Shown here piece after piece: positions 34,946 through 47,017 of a DNA stretch of 64,000 bases. Source of the DNA: Vermamoeba vermiformis (Eukaryota; Tubulinea; Echinamoebida). Both the position numbers and the translations under genes were made by a program. The notes below the pieces were generated by a model. The model was not told where the DNA came from, did not search any database, and saw only the letters and a program-made list of their open reading frames with translations. The stretch spans positions 248,001-312,000 of the forward strand of contig JBEWZL010000272.1 in assembly GCA_045837725.1 (NCBI GenBank), given 5' to 3'. Every line of letters starts with the position of its first letter. The stretch's first letter is position 1.

Positions 34946-37900
34946 ATGCTAGCACGAAATATTATACTCGCTTTGTGCTTTTCAGCAGTGCTTTTTACTT
35001 CAGGTTCGTATTACTAAGCTGAACGCGATCTGCCTCATACTTGGTACTAATTTGCTTTATATAGTATATGCCATTAGAGAACAAGTCGACTTGAGCATTA
35101 GCGCAGCTATGCCTAGTCAGCAATGCCAAGCTACAGCTTACCAACGACCTTGCATTAAATTTGACGGATCTGCGGTGCCCGACTATTACCCGCCTGATTA
35201 TCCTTGCCCTTGCCCCGCTCTTGGTGACAATAGCGGTTCTTTTATTGGCCGCGGCAAGGGTACCACGCCCAATGCTTACAGCGACGAATTTCAAGACGTA
35301 GTTCTTGCCGACGGCTTCGATCGCCCGGTCAATGTGGCTTTCACTAAGGACGGCAAGTTCTTCGTCAATACTAAGGCTGGACAAGTCTGGAAGGTCGATA
35401 GAGCCACTGGCCAAAGGACTTTGTGGATGGATATTACCGTAAGTGATATTAAAGCTTTACAAAAATTAAACTTTTCAAAGACTTTACACGCCAGATCTCC
35501 AACACTTCTACAGTTATTTTTCCGAACATCTGTTTAACTTATACACATAGTATTAATATATCATGATAGGACGAAGTAAACAGCTCTGGTGATCGTGGAC
35601 TTTTGGGCATCGCTCTCGATCCGGATTACCCTAACACCCCTGAGATTTACTTCTGGTACACTTACGGTCAAGCTGGTACGTGCAACAAGTCTGAGTATAC
35701 ACATAGAAACAATTTCCGTTTTTAAAAGTGATATATTGCGATGTACAATACGGAGACTAATTTTGTTTCGTTGCGGATGTAGCTGGCGAAGAAGACTATT
35801 CCGCTACAATGACTCGTCTTATTCGTGTTACCGAGAAGGACGGTGTTGGTGATAGAGCTAACTACTTCATTCTCTTGGGCCACACTCCTGCTGACTCCAT
35901 TCCTGTCTGCTACAACACTCATGCAATCGGATCCGTCAAGTTTGGTCATGATGGCTCTCTTATCGCTTCTATTGGTGAAGGCGCTCATTGGGACTTCCCT
36001 AATGGTACGTATAAAGTATTCAAAGTGCAACCCAATCGAGTTTTCTCATAGATTTTGCTGCGCTAACTACAAACACATCCGCAGCTGAAAATAAGTTAGA
36101 AATCAGCCCTTTTTCACTATTATATTGTCGTGTAGTATATTAGGATCAAATTGAACAAAAATTTACGCCTTTCTTTCATGAAAATTGAGTTTGTTTTCTA
36201 ACGTGGATTTTGCAGGTGACTACGGTCAAGATGTTATTGCTACTGATCCCTCATGCGGCCAAATGTTCGGTGCTGTTGAAGATATTGGTAGCTTCCGCAG
36301 TCAATCTCTTAAATCTGGTGGTGGCAAGATCTTGCGTCTCGATCCTCGTACTGGCCAGGGAATCTGCGCTGGCAACGATAAATTCGCCGTGCCTAACCCC
36401 TTCTGCGACGGCAACCTCGACTCTTGGGCATCTAAGATTTGGGCTCTCGGTGCTCGTCAACCTTTCCGTATGATGGTTCGTCCTGCTTTTCCTGGAGACC
36501 AAATCCAAGGTCCTGGTACAATCTACTTTGGTGACGTTGGCGAGGGTGGCTACGAAGAGGTTAACGCAGTTACTGCTCCTGGTCTTAACTTTGGCTGGCC
36601 CTGCTGGGAAGGTAAGTTCGAATCCATTTCAATTTTCAATCTTTACGATCGAGATCTCGATGCATGTTGCTAAGCATGAATTAAAATTAGGTCCCTTGCC
36701 TATGGTCAAGCATCGTGATAGTCCTCTCAACACTGACCCGACCACTAATGTCTACAAACAAGATCCTAACCTTTTGTGCCCCTACATCTACAACAACGTT
36801 ACTACTACCACGCCTTTCTTCTTCTATTCTCGTTATGGTCCTGGTGATAGTTACGCCAACGTGCACGACAACGCATACCTCGGCCAAGGTTTCATTGGCA
36901 ACACAGTCACCGGTCTTGCTTTCTACACTGGATCGCAATACCCCGCTGCTTATCAAAATGCGTTGTTCGTGCTTGACTACGGTCAAATGTGGATCAGAGC
37001 CCTCAAGGTCGACACTACTGGTGGCAGCGATATTTACCGAGGCGTTATGGACTTTATGGTTATTGGCAAGCCGATCACGACTTTGGAGATCGAGCCTGAA
37101 GAAGGCAACTTGGTCTATATTACCTTATTAGACGGTGCTATTCGTATGATCAAGTACGTTGGTGTCAACAACCCTCCTGTTGCCCAAGTCAGCGCTTTCC
37201 CTTCATCCGGTGTTGCTCCTTTGACCGTCCAATTTACCTCCGACGGATCCATCGACAAATTAGGCAATAACGTCACTGCTCTCTGGGACTTCGGAGATGG
37301 CTCCGAGACTTCTCGCGAGTTCAACCCCGTTCACGTCTACCAAACTCCTGGTGTCTTCACCGCTGCCTTTTCCATCACCAACAGCAAGGGCATTACGACT
37401 TCTACGACCATCACTATCAACACTCAATATGCTGCCCCTGTAGTCAAGATCACCTCTCCGACCACCAACAACCAATTATGGCACTACGATGTCGGTCAAA
37501 CTGTCAATTTTGCCGCGACAGTTGAATCTACCGCTGCCCCAGCACAACTGCAGTACGTGTGGTCTGCAACACTCGCGCACGAAAATCACTTCCATCCTGA
37601 CGCGTACACGACCACTGCTCCTACTTTTTCAGCTGTTCTCAGCGACGTTGGTAGTGAAGTTCCTTCTCGAGAAGTCCGTGTCAATATGTTCGTCACATTG
37701 GCTGTCACTGACGTCAGATCTGGTCTCGTGGGCTACGACTCAATCTTCGTGGCTGAAACTCCGGGCGATTGGTTCGCAAACACACCTCCAAACCCTGCCT
37801 TCAGCATCACTTCTGGTGACCCTGTTCCCAACAAGCCGATCCAATTCGACGCTACTGGTACTTCGGATCACGAGTACGACTCGATTTTCTATACTTGGGA

Positions 37901-38282
37901 CTTTGGTGATGGTTTGCCTCCTGTTCGTTGGGGCATTGACGAAGGTTTCTTCAACCCCTTGTTCATCACGCACACCTACAATCAGACTGGCCTCTACACC
38001 GTTACTTTGACTACCACTGACAACTACTTGACAAGCAAGTCTATCTCCAAGGTGATTGGTATTGGTGTTGCTTCTCCTAGTGGACCGACTTCGCCTCAAA
38101 CTCCCGCATCCAACACTCCTCAAGTTCCAACCACTCCCATCAGCGATGGTGGAAACTCTCCTTCAGTCATACAAACTCCTATTAGCGATATTCAGCACAA
38201 TGGCCCTCAAGGCTCATCTGGTGCTACCCAAATTACAATCAACGCAATTTTGGCGATCTTGTCTATCGCTCTGCTTTTGTAA
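34946..38282 (+). CDS. Secreted glucose/sorbosone dehydrogenase-like protein with PKD domains and GPI-type tail
   Basis: Six exons: 34946-35003, 35080-35438, 35570-35675, 35783-36004, 36216-36611, 36691-38282 (910 residues). A signal peptide (MLARNIILALCFSAVLFTSG) is followed by a PQQ-dependent sugar dehydrogenase (GSDH) beta-propeller with family blocks: GDRGLLGIALDPDYP, GGGKILRLDPRTG, WALGARQPFRM and FGDVGEGGYEEVNAV with FGWPCWEG. Residues about 600-680 are a PKD domain (TALWDFGDGSE), and a second PKD-like unit carries YTWDFGDGLPPV. A Pro/Ser/Thr-rich stalk and a hydrophobic C-terminus (INAILAILSIALLL) suggest GPI anchoring. Codons favour C-ending synonyms more than the neighbours, suggesting high expression. 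A surface carbohydrate-oxidising or binding role is inferred; catalysis is not proven. Confidence 0.87.
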
Positions 38283-38475
38283 ATAATACGGACCAAATCG
38301 ATCTTCCTGAGGGATCTTCATACTTGTAAATATATTATAAAATAATTAATTATTTTTAAACATACAAACTTGCTATTTTCTTTTCGGGAGATCAACGCCA
38401 ATTTACTGGGCATTTGATTGTGGCTTACTAGATTGAACTGTAAAAGTTGAACTAATCTAGATCAAATAACCAATT

Positions 38476-40081
38476 TTATTGGTTATTATTATTATTATAG
38501 AGGAAATCAGTAGCGGCATGATAGCTCTGCAATGCATTTGCTGAATGATTGACGTACTTATATTCTTCTTGGCGTGGGATATCGGGGAAATCAATAGGCT
38601 CTATATGAACGAATAGTATCTCTTGGCTTAAGCCTGCTAGAATATAGGCTTGAATCTAATTATAAGATTGTTTAGCGAACGGCGATCTGGATGTACCGAA
38701 AAATCTAACGATTGTATTAATGATGATGCTCAGCGTACCTTATGGTGTCCATCGATCAAGAAGCAAACATTATCCATTTTAACTGTTAATACAGCTGGTC
38801 GAGCGTCTTGCTTGATCTGTTCTACGTAATAATCGACTCGGCTTTGATTTAATAAATCTGATGGTTGCGTAAAGTAAACTTGCAAGTGATCTGCATAGTT
38901 GTCTATACATCGATTAAAAGTTAAAACAGATCTGGTCAAACAAAAAAGTATAATTGAACCTACTTTCGACTTGATTCAAATCCGTTGAGGAAGTATAGTC
39001 GAATGTGCTTATCATATACTCTTCCCTTTCAACGGTAATTCTATAGGTGCCGCTCTGCATGCACTTCAAGAATGGCGTTAATTTTTCTGCCAGGACGCTT
39101 AGATCCAGAACTGGAGCATTCAAGTACGACTCTACGAAACGAGTAAATAACAAAATTTGTAAAAAAAAGTATCAAAATGCGTACCAACAGTTTGGGTAAT
39201 ATGACTGATTTCTTGTTTTGTCAGAATTTTGGATCGTACTAGACATCTGAAAACCGAACCAGCATTATCGTTAAACGATGCAACAATTGGCTACAAACAG
39301 GTTAAATCGTGTATTACATACGACTATACGTACTTTTCCATTAAGTTTAAGGCCTTGAATATTTCCTGACTCGAGTTCTAACAACCCTTCGCCGTCAACG
39401 ACATCCACTTGTTCGCCATAGCAGTTAGGTCTTCGTTTTAAGTACTTAGAGTATTCCAATCTCTTTAGGGATGCAAAATACGGAGCGGAAGAGTTGGAGT
39501 CTACTTCTGAAGACCAGATTCGATCTGAAGTTAGCTCTTTCAACCAAGATTTCGAAACAGTCGCTACTGAACTCGCTTCTTCGATAGTCAATCGCTTAAA
39601 TATCATATACATAAGAACCTCTTTTGGTATTATCGATAATTTGCCCAAGTCCGATTGAATATCAGATTGACGGATGCGTTGTGACACTTTCAGATCCTGT
39701 GCAATATTATTAAAGCGATCAGAAAAAATATAGAATAATAATATATATAATATATATATTACAGACTATTCCCTATTAATATCTATATTGCCTGTTACTT
39801 ACGTCGGGTAAGAATTGATAGTTTGCCAATGTTTCTAAAACACTTTGGCCCGTTTCGATTTTATATTCCCTAAGCTTTTCAATGCTAGTTCCAGGTAATT
39901 TTTTCTTAAGAAATGCTCGCAAAAGAGTTTCTTTTTCGACCGTCAGAGGATCTCCCTAATAAAGTTAGATTCGTTTAATCTAAATCACCTTTTTGTTATT
40001 ACTTACAAATCGGAGGTCCATGAATTTTGCTGTAATTGCTTCGTTCAGTTCTGACACTATTTCTTTGTACAAAGCCTCCAT
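38476..40081 (-). CDS. F-box protein with C-terminal DGHHK (ParB-like) motif
   Basis: Seven exons: 40081-40007, 39955-39803, 39696-39334, 39290-39185, 39131-38964, 38902-38739, 38655-38476 (402 residues). An N-terminal helical region precedes the F-box at about residues 90-140 (LSIIPKEVLMYMIFKRLTIE, VATVSKSWLKELTSDRIWS). The C-terminal half ends with a strand-turn-helix motif VCFLIDGHHKVQAYILAG, similar to the (D)GHHR/K-x2-A motif of ParB/sulfiredoxin-fold domains, which bind nucleotides. The last residues are Asn-rich. It probably acts as an SCF adaptor whose C-terminal domain recognises the target; the ParB likeness rests on one motif. Start chosen as the first in-frame ATG after stops. Confidence 0.75.
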
Positions 40082-40387
40082 TGTGTTCGAACTTCGATCA
40101 GGACCACAAATTAAAAGATAGAGTCCTGTCCAATTTTTTTCTCTGCACAATAACAAAACAAGCACATATTATATATATTCAGTGGTTAGTAAGACATAAA
40201 GATTATCTCGCAATTATTGGAGGGATACAGATAGCCAAACGTTTTTACTTTAGAGAGGCACTAACATTTTTTAAACATAATCAGCCGAATGTAAGTGCAA
40301 TTTTATTAATTTTAATAGCAGAATTACCACAAATTTCTTTTTTCTAAATTAGATCAATTTCTTTTTTTTATTCGGATGCGTTTCAGC
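40082..40387. other. Intergenic, nothing recognised
   Basis: About 300 bp, AT-rich, between the 5' end of the F-box gene and the 3' end of the surface-protein gene. No motif was seen. Confidence 0.45.
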
Positions 40388-41682
40388 TCATTGAATTAAT
40401 ACAGCTACAATACAATATAACAAGATGCTAATTAGATTCGTATCCAATTTTATAGCACTGTTCACCGCAGTTCTTGCGCTAGGAGTTGACTTTACAGGCT
40501 CGCTGTTTGTGATTGGCCCATTCATCGGAACATCTCCGATAGGTACGTGATCAACATTTGGTTCCGAGATTGGAACGAGATTTGTTGGATGTGCTGCCGG
40601 TACGTGAACTGGAGTTGTTATTGGTTCGCTGATAGGCGTTACTGGAGGTACTATAATCTCTACAGGCACCTTTTCAATGCCTTTTATAACAAAATCTGGT
40701 CGCGTAACGAGCGTTGAAATTGCGCTGAATTGAGATCCGTCGTCTATTGTTTTGTAGATCGTCTTATCCAACGCAAATAGTACTGTCGTAGTGTTATCGC
40801 CGTTATCATAGAAAATTTGACTAGAGATAATATTATTGTTCGCATTCTCAGCAATGTTGTAAAGTTTGGTCCAAGATCCAGCCACAAATTTTAACTTGTA
40901 CAAAGTGTACGGGGATTCTTGCGATAAGTACGCGTATTTTTCTCCATTTTGTTCGAAGAATTTGATTGTGTCTGGAAACATGGTAATTTCTGAGCCCCAG
41001 ATCTGATTAATGTTCTGATTCGTTGTATTTACAGGAAGACCGGATCCGACTTGAGCCAAACCAAAGCCATTATCGTTGTAGTTCGTAACTAAGAGATTGC
41101 CTTCGTAAATATACACGTCTTGAATTTTCTGAACAGTGCCCAGCTCTATCCGGTCGTTTTGAGATCCACCAAACGGGATGTAGCTGATTGTGTAATCGCC
41201 AGCAATGTAAATATCGTCGCCGTCCTTGATAGATCGATACCAATATTTACCAGAAGGCATTTTAAACTGCGTAGACGTGTCTAAGTCTCCATTTTGGTTC
41301 AAGACTCCTACGGCGGATGTGAGTTGGTTGATGTCGGTTGTGACGCCATTTGGAATGTAACATGCAAAAGTTACATATTGACCGTCAGTAGACAAACGAG
41401 GTGCGCCTTGATACACATTCGAATTCGTTGAGCACGAGCTTGAAATCTCGATAGTTTGAACGGATGTGCCATCTGGCGTCAGTTCTTCGATAAATGTTGG
41501 GTAAATATCGGTGCTTGCGAGGTCTATACAGCAAAATTAGCACATATAAGCAGTTAAATATTATTCTTACCGTCATAACTTTCGTTTACATACGATATAA
41601 TAAAATTGCCTGGCGTAAACGGTGCTGCATTGATCGAAGCAAAAATTAACGCTACGAAGAAAATATAGGCTATAGGTGACAT
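40388..41682 (-). CDS. Secreted, probably GPI-anchored beta-rich surface protein
   Basis: Two exons: 41682-41571 and 41523-40388 (415 residues). A clear signal peptide (MSPIAYIFFVALIFASINA) is followed by about 270 residues with repeated strand-turn patterns (PRLSTDGQYVTFACYIPNG, GDDIYIAGDYTISYIPFGG, EKYAYLSQESPYTLYKLKF) that suggest a beta-propeller. A Pro-rich stalk repeats PISEP/PITTP/PVHVP units and the C-terminus is hydrophobic (LISILLYCIVAVLIQ), typical of GPI addition. I do not recognise a named family. The stalk style resembles that of the sugar-dehydrogenase-like protein 2 kb away (TPISDGG repeats), so both may belong to one surface coat; that link is inferred. Confidence 0.75.
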
Positions 41683-42000
41683 CTGCGTTGTGTCTATTCA
41701 GTCTGAAAAAAAAGCTATACTGACCGCTCGTACCGTTAGAAAATTTAAATTTCTATTTTTGGAAACTCATACTGTAACGCACAAGACAGTTTAAACTTTA
41801 AAGCCGACAAAAAGGTATATAAACAAGACCTCAAACTTTCAGTACTATAGGTTGCTATTTTACTTGAAGCCGAAACAGATTTTGGTACCTAATCGGATGT
41901 GGTTACGTTTGGTGGTTACATGCGCTTACATTTTGGACCAATGTGACCTTGTTGAGCTCAACGAGTGCTAGTACGACTTCATTTACGATTACGGCCTCAT
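41683..42000. other. Intergenic, nothing recognised
   Basis: About 320 bp between two minus-strand genes. It contains the putative promoter of the surface-protein gene; no motif was recognised. Confidence 0.45.
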
Positions 42001-44316
42001 CTATGATGAGTAGATCAATGACCAGTACGGATTGTTTCCTGGTAATGTTTCTACGAATTTTGTTGCCAAGTGCTCTTCATCTGGATTGAACAAAAACTTC
42101 TTAGCGTGTTGAACTAGCGCATCTAATTCCCCTAAAAATCAAATTTACCTCGTTAGTTGATCGAAAACTAAAGATCTCATAAACCGCTCGATCTGACGAA
42201 ATTTAAAATTCTTATAACTTACCAGAAAAAGGTCTATATATATGGGTAGGTATCTTATCTCGTTCCTCACGTCTATTCAATACTTTATCAACTCTTCCAA
42301 CGGCAATCGGTCGATGATTTTCCGCTAATAATACTTTGCCATCGTAATTCTTTTGAAATTCCGAAGCTTTGAACGGTTGTATGCATATTCGAGCATAAGG
42401 CCACATTATTCCGCTAAAAACTTTCAATTGTTTTGCGTCTTTTTTGTTTTGGTACTTTTTTTGCGGGAAGATCCAGATCAGTCTGCATTGAAATTTTAAC
42501 CCGGCGTAATATAGCTTATATGACCTCATCTCATTTAACATTGAGCTATCTAATACCACGAATTTGCATCGAAATGCAATGGTGTACGGTAGGTGCTTGA
42601 AATTATCGTGGATTATGGTCTCTTTGTTCGGATTGAATTTTTTTCTGAAGTGCCAATCACCGATGTCCTTTAATGTCAAGCCTATATAATCGCCTGCGAT
42701 AAGAAAATGATTAAAGCGGGATCCAAGGAAAAGAAAAAATTCTGGAACCACCCAACAACAATTACGAGCATTGTCTCGAATCAATTCATAGGTATTATTA
42801 ATAATGAAATATTAATAATGAAAAATTTGCTAGTTTGATAAAATTGATAAAATTGATAAAAAAAGATCGTACCTGCAACAGCGTGGTCCGTACTATTGTG
42901 CAGTATTTCGATTCTCTCAACAGTTGAATGTAGCGTATGGTGACTAAGAAATACTTTATCGTTGACTCGAACGTTGCCCGCTGTTACGATAAAAAAAATA
43001 AAAGTCAGCAGATCCGGATCTGAATTTTTTTTCGTTCGTAATTCAAAATATGCAAAAATCGTGAGTATAACGCATATGTTCTTATTAAATACCGATAGTG
43101 GTAATAAAGCACTTACACATGACTCGTCCGATATAAACGAATGAAGTATTTGCGACAGCTGGCCGTAATTTGTCGTAAAGATGAATCTGCAATTTTTCTT
43201 TTCTTAATTTTTCCACGAAATTCTCATCGTAATTTGTTCGATTTTGACTGGCACGCAACAACGTTAACAAACTATCGCCGTTGAACCAACCAAACTTTGC
43301 ACTTGTTCGCGTCAAGTTCGTGCCACGAATTGCATCCACGGGAATAATCTCGAAACAAGGTCCAATTGCCTTATTTAGTATTTCCGATAAGTAATTCCGC
43401 TTCTCGTAGAAAACTGAAAAAAATTCAAACCGTTAGATCCGGACCCAAAAAAATCGATATGAAGATACCGCTTAATTTCCAAATATGGTAAAAATGGTTA
43501 AAGCCGACGGCTATTACCTTTTTCAGCAGTTTTTGAAGTCGAATCTAAATTAATAGCAATAATAACGTCTCTTGAACTCATCATGTGACAGATCCCAACG
43601 ATTTTGTTAACATCGATGTTATCTTCAAACTTTTCATATGCACCATATACTAATACACATAAATCGGCCTATAATAAAGTCAATATCAATTTTAATGTGC
43701 CACATCCGCAACTTACCTGAAACGCGCGAACGAGGTACTCATGATGCCCTTCAAATAGGGTTATGGTCTGTGGTTTATTGCGCATTGAAAGCGTTGTATT
43801 TTTTATAATTAATTTTCTTTGGTATTTAGGCAATATTCGAGTCGGTTCTTCAGGTGGAGTTAACGCCATCCGAAACAAATTTTTCATGCACGAAGTAACG
43901 CCTACAAAAAATCAAAAATTAATAAAATAATTAATATAAATTAAGCAGTATTTAATTGAATTGACTTACCAGCCAGCGGACCTAATCCGCAAAAAAGTGC
44001 GTTCAAATGATCATCTACAAGCCGAATCTTTCGTTTATGTTCGAGAAGGTACTGGCAAACGTCTCGAAGTGATTTATTGGCTCGTGCAGCATATGCTAGT
44101 GATGTTCGTGATAAGTTGTAACAAATTGCGAACAAGATCTACGAAGGTCTTTAGAAAACAAAAATAAAATTTAAATTCAATAAATTCCAACGTGATAAAA
44201 AATGCAATATAATTGTTAAAAATAGTGTAGAAATAAATAATTAAGACCAGAATAATTTATAGCTCAATTTAACGTACGTCTGATGGCAAATCTGACAACA
44301 GCAACGTAGATTCCAT
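42001..44316 (-). CDS. F-box fused to a degenerate EF-1A-like GTPase
   Basis: Eight exons in phase: 44316-44278, 44138-43970, 43901-43717, 43668-43518, 43413-43117, 42980-42873, 42693-42223, 42131-42001 (516 residues). Residues 5-50 are an F-box (LLLSDLPSDILFAICYNLSR, ARANKSLRDVCQYL). The rest follows EF-1A from end to end: a P-loop position (ALFCGLGPLAGVTSCM), a switch II position (TLFEGHHEYLVRAFQADLCV versus DAPGH), the NKxD position (VIIAINLDSTSKTAEK), then FGWFNGDSLLTLL, IGRVM, VFLSHHTLHSTVERIEILHN, AGDYIGLTLKDIG and AVGRVDKVL near the C-terminus. The P-loop Lys, the DxPG Asp and the NKxD motif are all absent, so GTP binding is unlikely. The GTPase fold may serve as a substrate-binding module of an SCF ubiquitin ligase; that role is inferred. 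Confidence 0.78.
43009..43023. repeat. Intronic AGATCCGGATCT palindrome
   Basis: Copy of the GATC-rich motif (cagatccggatctga) within an intron of the F-box/EF-1A-like gene. Confidence 0.6.
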
Positions 44317-44584
44317 ATCAAGTCCTTTATTAATATGCCTTTCCTTAATGTTCAAGATTTACGCTAATAGTTGTGGTATTTGGTCTTGCGTATTGTTTAG
44401 AACAAACACATTTCACCCGCCAAATTTCCTTTGCCCGAAGGCTTAACGAAAGTTCATTAATGGATGGGATAGGCTCGTTATTAGTCCATGTTGTTATGCT
44501 TATTTTTAAATACTATAGCCGTTTCTTTACAATAATTTTTCTTTATTTTTACGTAGTGCAGCTATTTTTGGCCTCCTCCTTTTA

Positions 44585-46603
44585 TTACTGCAACGAATTC
44601 TCTTGGCCTTGAAATACTTGTTGTTTATAATATTGCGGCAATTCTTGCAATTCTTCTAGCGGTATCTCTTGAAAACTATTGTCTTTAATTTGTCCTTCAG
44701 ATCCGATCTCCGCACCCACGATCGGTGATTGGATAGCCAAATTTTGTAACTGTGACTCAATATGTGTAATGTGTTGATTGGCGTGCAGTGCGTGGTCGTG
44801 TGACTCGGTCCGTGTCGGAATTCGGTGGATTAAGCCGTAGCCCACATCACAGCCCAGCCTAGTAAAAAAACATTGATTAATTAAGAATATAGCACTTAAG
44901 AATGATCGATAATAAATAAATAAATATTATTATTTACGAATTTTTCAAATTTCTTTGTAATTAGCTAAAGGTGCGTTGGATCTGGTTCTAACAAACTAAA
45001 TTTCAAAACTCGACTTAATAATTCATAATTAAATTAGCTATCAGTAGTATATAACAATAAGATACTATTATTATATGACTCTTAAAGTTCCCTATTACTT
45101 ACACTCCATTTCCGCCCCAGTTCTCGCTGGGCACTAAGGTGACGAGTCTGACTGAGTCGGTCAACGAGGAATATATGTACAGTTGCAGTGGCTTGTCGAG
45201 GTGACTCTATTGGATAGTAATAATAAGGACATATTAGTATAGATTTTCACCCGATTTAAACAAATTTAAATTTGCAAAAATGAAGAAAAACGGATCTGCA
45301 TCCGGATCTTGTTAAATTTTGTTTTGAAGCAATAATTCGATTATATAACATTAATATTATATATATTATTTGTTATTGACGAGGCTAACGTACCTTGAGT
45401 AAGTTATGAAAATCAGTTTCGCTGTTGAACACGACTTCAGGACTGCCCACAATGTAATCAGTATGGGCCTCTAGTCCTGCCTGTGCTGCTGGTGACCCTT
45501 CTGGCACTTCCTAAACAGGAAATATTGCCATCGATCAGCAAACGGAACTTTGTGGCACGTGCGCACGCGACATTTCAACGACTTACCAGTACGTGCCACA
45601 CATTCTCCATGACTTTGCTGTAATCGCAGAACCTCACGCTGATGCCTATAAAAGGAAATAGTAAGAAATATTTGCAAAGTATACGTTTGAAGCTCGGTTA
45701 TTGAACCGGAGTTGGATGTACTTACCACCCAGTCCAAGACCACCCCACGAATCACTAGGCGTTAGTTGAGTATCTAATATATAATGATATATTAATTTAA
45801 TACTAAATATATATTTATAATGCTGCAAATAAAATTTTTTTAAGTGTTACGTACCTCGTATTGACTCGGTCTTAGAGTTGTATACTTTAAGTTCTATTGG
45901 CTTGCCTAAATTCGATTGTAATATCGTGGCAAATCTATTGTCTTCTTTATCCTATATTTTAATACCATTAACTCATTTGTCTTCAGTAAAGTAAGATCCA
46001 ACAACAGATTTGCCTCGTGCACATCCAAAATTTTCGTTTATATCGCGATTTGCATGAAACTTACTAATGGAGTTCCATTCGCTGATAATATAAAATCGAA
46101 AAATGGAGTGAGTCCTGCTTGTTCTCCTGGTGAGTTTGGCGAGACCTTGCGAAAAAACAATTAGATCGAGCTCTAACTCGCGCAAAAACATTTTAATTTA
46201 TTATAATAAAGAAATGTTTTGTATTTGCTAGGATTATGAATATGTTATACGGTCAGTTGTATTATTGCAAAATAATTGAAGGAAATTTAGAGTTTGTGTT
46301 CTGCGGATGTAGTCATACAAATTAATTTCAGCGCAAAAATACCATTACTAATAAATATAAATCCTGTAATTACGGTGATGGAATTTTGGCTCGTTCAAAA
46401 AAACAGAAAATTTTCAAAAATTGATAAAAGTGAATCTAACGCATTCTTACAGCGTACTTTATTCGTGTAAATAATAAAAATAATAAATTTATTTTTTTGC
46501 ATTATTGTCGAGTTCATGAACTGAATCCCTACTTGCGGGAATATAAGATCTGACTTACTTGGAGTACGTGATATCCAAGTTGCGCTGAATCTGTATTTCC
46601 CAT
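44585..46603 (-). CDS. GORASP: GRASP (Golgi reassembly stacking protein)
   Basis: Eight exons: 46603-46559, 46145-46065, 45951-45855, 45773-45726, 45645-45587, 45510-45394, 45206-45103, 44858-44585 (274 residues). The N-terminus is MGNTDSAQLGYHV, with Gly2 suited to myristoylation. Two GRASP-type PDZ domains follow: VSPNSPGEQAGLTPFFDFIL in the first and VPEGSPAAQAGLEAHTDYIV in the second, with hallmark LTPSDSWGGLGLG and LGCDVGYGLIHRIPT. The C-terminal Gln/Glu-rich tail is short compared with animal GRASP55/65. GRASP tethers Golgi cisternae and takes part in unconventional secretion. Intron 1 is 413 nt, several times the local norm, and could hold regulatory sequence. The family assignment is secure; amoebozoans normally carry a single GRASP. 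Confidence 0.93.
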
Positions 46604-47017
46604 ATTATAATAATCTAACTGTGCTGCTTATAAGGTGTTCTGCAGATCACGAATGAAAAGATTACGTCATCCACAAAATTGTATTTTATTTCTCCCACTC
46701 AATAGTGCACATAGGTTAAATAGTAATTTAGCGATTTAGTGCATACATCAAGATATTCAGCCAAATAACACCTATTGAAGAATGTTAGTTTGCGTTGTGC
46801 AGAATCTGCGTGGCTTGCGTGGATTTGCTATGCTAAGTATCGAATGAGAATATTCTATTATTTATTTTAATACTACTCACTAATTTTCGCTCGTAGAATT
46901 GTTATTTACTATTTACCGTTTCCAAGATTTGGATTAGCACCAATTTTTAGTCTTAAAATCTGGACTTTATTCATACAAGAGCTACAAATAATATTTTAAG
47001 ACAAAAATTAGACTAAT
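46604..47017. other. Intergenic, nothing recognised
   Basis: About 410 bp, AT-rich, between the GRASP start and the stop of the secreted-protein gene. No motif was recognised. Confidence 0.45.

Noticed and set aside
36614-36626. GTTCGAATCC, resembling a tRNA B-box
   Set aside because: It lies at a splice donor of the dehydrogenase gene, and no cloverleaf or A-box can be formed around it.
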